Assembly: GCF_016584665.1 (NCBI RefSeq)
Contig: NZ_BBJB01000114.1
Coordinates: 19,106-83,105 of the forward strand
Direction: 5' to 3'
Length of the DNA: 64,000 nt
Source of the DNA: Pseudanabaena sp. lw0831
GTDB lineage: Bacteria > Cyanobacteriota > Cyanobacteriia > Pseudanabaenales > Pseudanabaenaceae
Positions 61,320 to 64,000 of the stretch are shown here, one piece after another. The notes below the pieces were generated by a model. That model was given only the letters and a program-made list of their open reading frames with translations, was not told the DNA's origin and did not search any database. Each line of letters begins with the position of its first letter. Position 1 is the stretch's first letter. A program made the translations under genes and the position numbers.

Positions 61320-61816
61320 TTTAAACTAGCCTCCCTTAAAGCTTCGACAACGGGAACCGTATGCAGTCCATAGACCCAAACTAATAGATCGCCAAGATAA
61401 ACTTGGAAGACAACTAGCCCTGTAAGCAATACACCAACACCGAGAAATGAGGGTGGTAATTTTTTCGGATCACGAATTCGCAGTACGTAGCGCCATCCTG
61501 TAATTGCAGCAATGATTGCGGAAAGTGACCAACCGATAATGGTATGAAGGTTTAGGGTCGATGAGACTGCCGCATAGGGTTCAGCAAGTCCTGCTTCAAT
61601 TTGTCCAAAAATAATGGCGATGAAAATGGAAATAGTGGCAAAAAAGTAATTCCACCAGCTAACTTCATATAGTCGAGGATTGCGCGTAAAGTAGCCGATC
61701 GCATCGCATATTACTGCAAATAGCACCATGGCAATCACAAAATGCACCACAATCGGATGAATTGTATCGGGATAGGGCAAATTATGGTCATTTAACGGTG
61801 GAAGGTATTCCAGCAT
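61316..61816 (-). CDS. Second DUF2231-type membrane protein, first gene of the oxidase operon
   Basis: About 166 residues, with four membrane spans. The signature TIHPIVVHFVIAM (about 18-30) and LNLHTIIGWSLS are kept, with Asp-Leu-Pro-rich N-terminus. Related to the next gene but clearly diverged. ATG 61816 is preferred over TTG 61834. With the second copy it may form a heterodimer feeding electrons to the CuA-less oxidase. A 100-base gap separates it from the next gene. Confidence 0.8.
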   Translation of the reverse strand: MLEYLPPLNDHNLPYPDTIHPIVVHFVIAMVLFAVICDAIGYFTRNPRLYEVSWWNYFFATISIFIAIIFGQIEAGLAEPYAAVSSTLNLHTIIGWSLSAIIAAITGWRYVLRIRDPKKLPPSFLGVGVLLTGLVVFQVYLGDLLVWVYGLHTVPVVEALREASLK

Positions 61817-61937
61817 AGTATTTTCAATACTCAATGAAGGATTGGATTTGCGTATGCTTTTATTTTAGTCTAAACAAAAATTAATCTAAGTCAAAAGACA
61901 GCTCGTCAAATCTCATGCAATATATAGATCGCAAAGC

Positions 61938-62558
61938 TTATATACATATTTTTGAGCCTAGATATTTTAGTATTTGTAATACTTCATAAAGCTCATTATT
62001 AGGGTTTACCAAAGAAAATAACCGCGAATTAGTATACTCATTTCGCGAAGTCTTCAAAAATAAAAATTCATTCCCATTGGTAATCATGCCAAATGTTGGT
62101 TGTGCGGTTTCCAAATTACTCAACATATAAGCTAAAGCTTGTGGAATCGCTCTTGTTACTGCAAAATCACTTCGTTTTGATTCAATGACTAATAACCAAA
62201 GCCGATTTTTTATCACTAATACATCGATCCGCCCTTGAATTATTGCTCCTTCATCTTTCATCTCCAAGGCTGTAGCTGTTTCTGTCTCGATCCGAAATGG
62301 CTTGTGATAAAAGCCAGCAAGATCTAACAATGGTGCAAGCACTACCATCTTCACCGTATTTTCTAACATTGGGGGATCTTCCATCAATTCCAGAAAATTA
62401 GCTTTCACCCGATCTAATAAATGGTGATCTTCTTCACTTAAAGGTGTAAAACCATCCAACCATTCAGTAAAAAAAGCAGGATCTTGAGATATTTGAATCC
62501 CAAAGTTTTGCTTTAATTCCCTTAGCGTTACATCTTTTGCTGCGATCGCCTGAACCAT
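61938..62558 (-). CDS. Solitary HsdR-N-type (type I restriction) nuclease domain protein
   Basis: A 206-residue protein resembling the N-terminal nuclease domain of type I restriction subunit R. The PD-(D/E)xK core is GRIDVLVIKNRLWLLVIESK (about 109-128, catalytic Asp, Glu and Lys), followed by FAVTRAIPQALAYM and FGMITNGNEFLFLK. The helicase part of HsdR is absent, and no modification or specificity genes are present. Common as free-standing genes in cyanobacteria. A domestic or defence role is possible. Confidence 0.8.
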   Translation of the reverse strand: MVQAIAAKDVTLRELKQNFGIQISQDPAFFTEWLDGFTPLSEEDHHLLDRVKANFLELMEDPPMLENTVKMVVLAPLLDLAGFYHKPFRIETETATALEMKDEGAIIQGRIDVLVIKNRLWLLVIESKRSDFAVTRAIPQALAYMLSNLETAQPTFGMITNGNEFLFLKTSRNEYTNSRLFSLVNPNNELYEVLQILKYLGSKICI

Positions 62559-62719
62559 GATGAATTCTAGTTAGGAGTAATACTCTTAATATTAGTGCAA
62601 AAACATAATTACCAATGCGATCGCAACCTCCACGATTCCAGCCCAATGGTTGAAGCCATCACCTAGGTTTAGCTCTAAACTTGAGTTAGGTTGATCATAT
62701 ACAACAGGAAATTTTAAGG

Positions 62720-63946
62720 ATGGATACTTGGGAAAGCTTTCGGATGGCAGGCAAAACCCTTGCCGCTAATCGCTTGCGTAGCACATTGACCATGCTCGGT
62801 ATCATCATCGGTAATGCCTCCGTAATTTTGATGGTTGGTGTCGGTCAAGGTGCACAAAAATATGCCGCTCAACAGTTCCAGTCCCTTGGTACAGATGTGA
62901 TTTTTGTGATTACAGGTACTGACAATGCGCGTCGAAATGTCATCGCACCGCCAAATCGATTAGTGCTTGCTGATGCAGAAGCGATCGCTACCCAAGTACC
63001 CACCGTCCGCAGTGTTGCAGCGCAGATCAATGGCTCCGAGCTAGCGATCGCAGGTAACAATACTAAACGAGCCACCCTGATCGGGACGACGGACACCTAT
63101 GCGATCGTCCGCAATGCCGAAGTTAGCTCAGGTCGCTTTTTTAACGAGGAAGATATTAAACGCAATGCGAGAGTGGTCACAGTCGGAGCTGCGATCGCGA
63201 AAGAGTTATTCCCACAGGGAACAGCAATTGGTCAGACAGTGAGAATGCGAGGTACTAGCTATGAAGTAATCGGCGTGATGTCGGAAAAAGGCGCTTTTCT
63301 GGGTACGAACCAAGATGACACGATTTTTATGCCGATTACGACCATGTCTAGCCGACTGACTGGCAAAACTTCCCCCTATGGAGTTGCTGTCGCAGTTATT
63401 AATGTGTCAGCAACTAGTAATGACAATGTAGACGCTGCTCAATTCCAAATCTCTAACCTACTGCGATTGCGTCACCGCACTTCTGATGTCAATGCTGACG
63501 ATACATTTACAGTTCGTACCCAACAGGATGCGCTGGAAATTGTTGGTAATATTACAGGTGCATTAACGATCATGCTTGCTGCGATCGCAGGTATTTCCCT
63601 ACTAGTTGGCGGTATTGGCATCATGAATATCATGCTGGTGTCAGTTACCGAGCGCACCAGCGAAATCGGACTTCGCAAAGCGATCGGCGCTTCACCCAGC
63701 GATATTCTCACCCAGTTCACAATTGAAGCGGTGATTTTGTCATTGCTAGGTGGTGCGATCGGTACAGGTATTGGCGTTGGTGGCATTTTACTGATCGCCG
63801 CAGTTTCTCCATTACAAGCTGGTGTATCCATCGGCGCAATTGCCCTAGCAGTCGGAGTATCTGGCGGTATTGGTCTATTTTTTGGCATCTTTCCTGCCCG
63901 ACAAGCAGCCCGACTCGATCCAATTGTGGCTTTGAGAAGTATTTAA
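62720..63946 (+). CDS. MacB-type ABC transporter permease (FtsX-like)
   Basis: A 408-residue protein with the MacB layout: one N-terminal membrane span (about 18-40), a large periplasmic domain (about 45-270) and a C-terminal FtsX domain with three spans. Motifs AANRLRSTLTMLGIIIGNAS (about 14-33) and TERTSEIGLRKAIGASPSDI (about 311-330) are diagnostic. Mechanotransmission-type transporters export siderophores, peptides or lipoproteins. The ATPase and membrane-fusion partners would lie outside; the gene stands alone here. Confidence 0.88.
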   Translation: MDTWESFRMAGKTLAANRLRSTLTMLGIIIGNASVILMVGVGQGAQKYAAQQFQSLGTDVIFVITGTDNARRNVIAPPNRLVLADAEAIATQVPTVRSVAAQINGSELAIAGNNTKRATLIGTTDTYAIVRNAEVSSGRFFNEEDIKRNARVVTVGAAIAKELFPQGTAIGQTVRMRGTSYEVIGVMSEKGAFLGTNQDDTIFMPITTMSSRLTGKTSPYGVAVAVINVSATSNDNVDAAQFQISNLLRLRHRTSDVNADDTFTVRTQQDALEIVGNITGALTIMLAAIAGISLLVGGIGIMNIMLVSVTERTSEIGLRKAIGASPSDILTQFTIEAVILSLLGGAIGTGIGVGGILLIAAVSPLQAGVSIGAIALAVGVSGGIGLFFGIFPARQAARLDPIVALRSI

Positions 63947-63949
63947 CAC

Positions 63950-63988
63950 AAACATGAGAGGCGGCGCGAAGCGCCGCCTCTCATGTTT
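63950..63988 (+). terminator. 18-bp hairpin after the MacB-type permease
   Basis: Perfect arms 63950-63967 and 63971-63988, loop GAA, core GGCGGCGC-GAA-GCGCCGCC. Confidence 0.8.
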
Positions 63989-64000
63989 TGTTGTGGCGGG

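Overview
This window is chromosomal DNA from a cyanobacterium, most like the Pseudanabaena type. The evidence is the high density of the HIP1 octamer GCGATCGC, a naturally split DnaE with its own C-terminal intein half, a FurA-type regulator, Pst and NfeD/Mla-type genes, and a CruA/CruP-type carotenoid enzyme. No rRNA and only one tRNA (Leu, CAA) are present.

Layout. 1-1.9 kb: a partial SPOR-like gene end and polyamine-type ABC permeases. 2-4.4 kb: a partner-switch pair (RsbW-like kinase, STAS protein), then dnaE-C with its split intein half. 4.4-9 kb, minus strand: trmL, a small membrane protein, tRNA-Leu, an HdrB-like CCG protein, rpe and a Pit phosphate transporter. 9-11.4 kb: mreBCD. 11.6-17.4 kb: SRPBCC protein, fur, RlmI-like methyltransferase, Uma2 nuclease, TPR protein, M16 protease. 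17.5-19.6 kb: a RloA/RloB-like ATPase plus Toprim pair, poor in HIP1 and probably acquired. 19.7-23.2 kb: CruA-like oxidoreductase, aroE and a STAS protein. 23.5 kb: a three-repeat orphan CRISPR. 23.9-33.5 kb: PLP decarboxylase, double ABC ATPase, cobQ, cbiB, FHA-TPR protein, membrane protein and HtrA. 34-38 kb: pstSCAB behind a Pho box. 38-45.8 kb: hydrolase, cysteine-cluster protein, PLD lipoprotein with an EF-hand loop, rimO, a STAS protein, PPOX and DUF2811. 46.0-46.2 kb: a cluster of four DnaA-type boxes. 46.2-51.6 kb: nfeD, Mla-type MCE and ATPase, asparaginase, MFS. 51.7-54.2 kb: three toxin-antitoxin modules alternating with four HIP1 repeat arrays. 54.2-64 kb: hydrolase, GMC oxidoreductase, an alternative respiratory oxidase operon (ctaCDE plus two DUF2231 proteins), a solitary HsdR-like nuclease and a MacB-type permease.

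The most striking non-coding feature is about 35 long, often perfect inverted repeats, with stems mostly of 19-34 bp and usually a three-base loop. Many sit at gene ends, and several contain stop codons. Others lie between divergent genes, where they cannot be ordinary terminators. Two subsets have recognisable flanking inverted termini, which suggests small non-autonomous mobile elements. The best candidates for something undescribed are the TA/HIP1 cassette region, these hairpin elements, and the RloAB pair.
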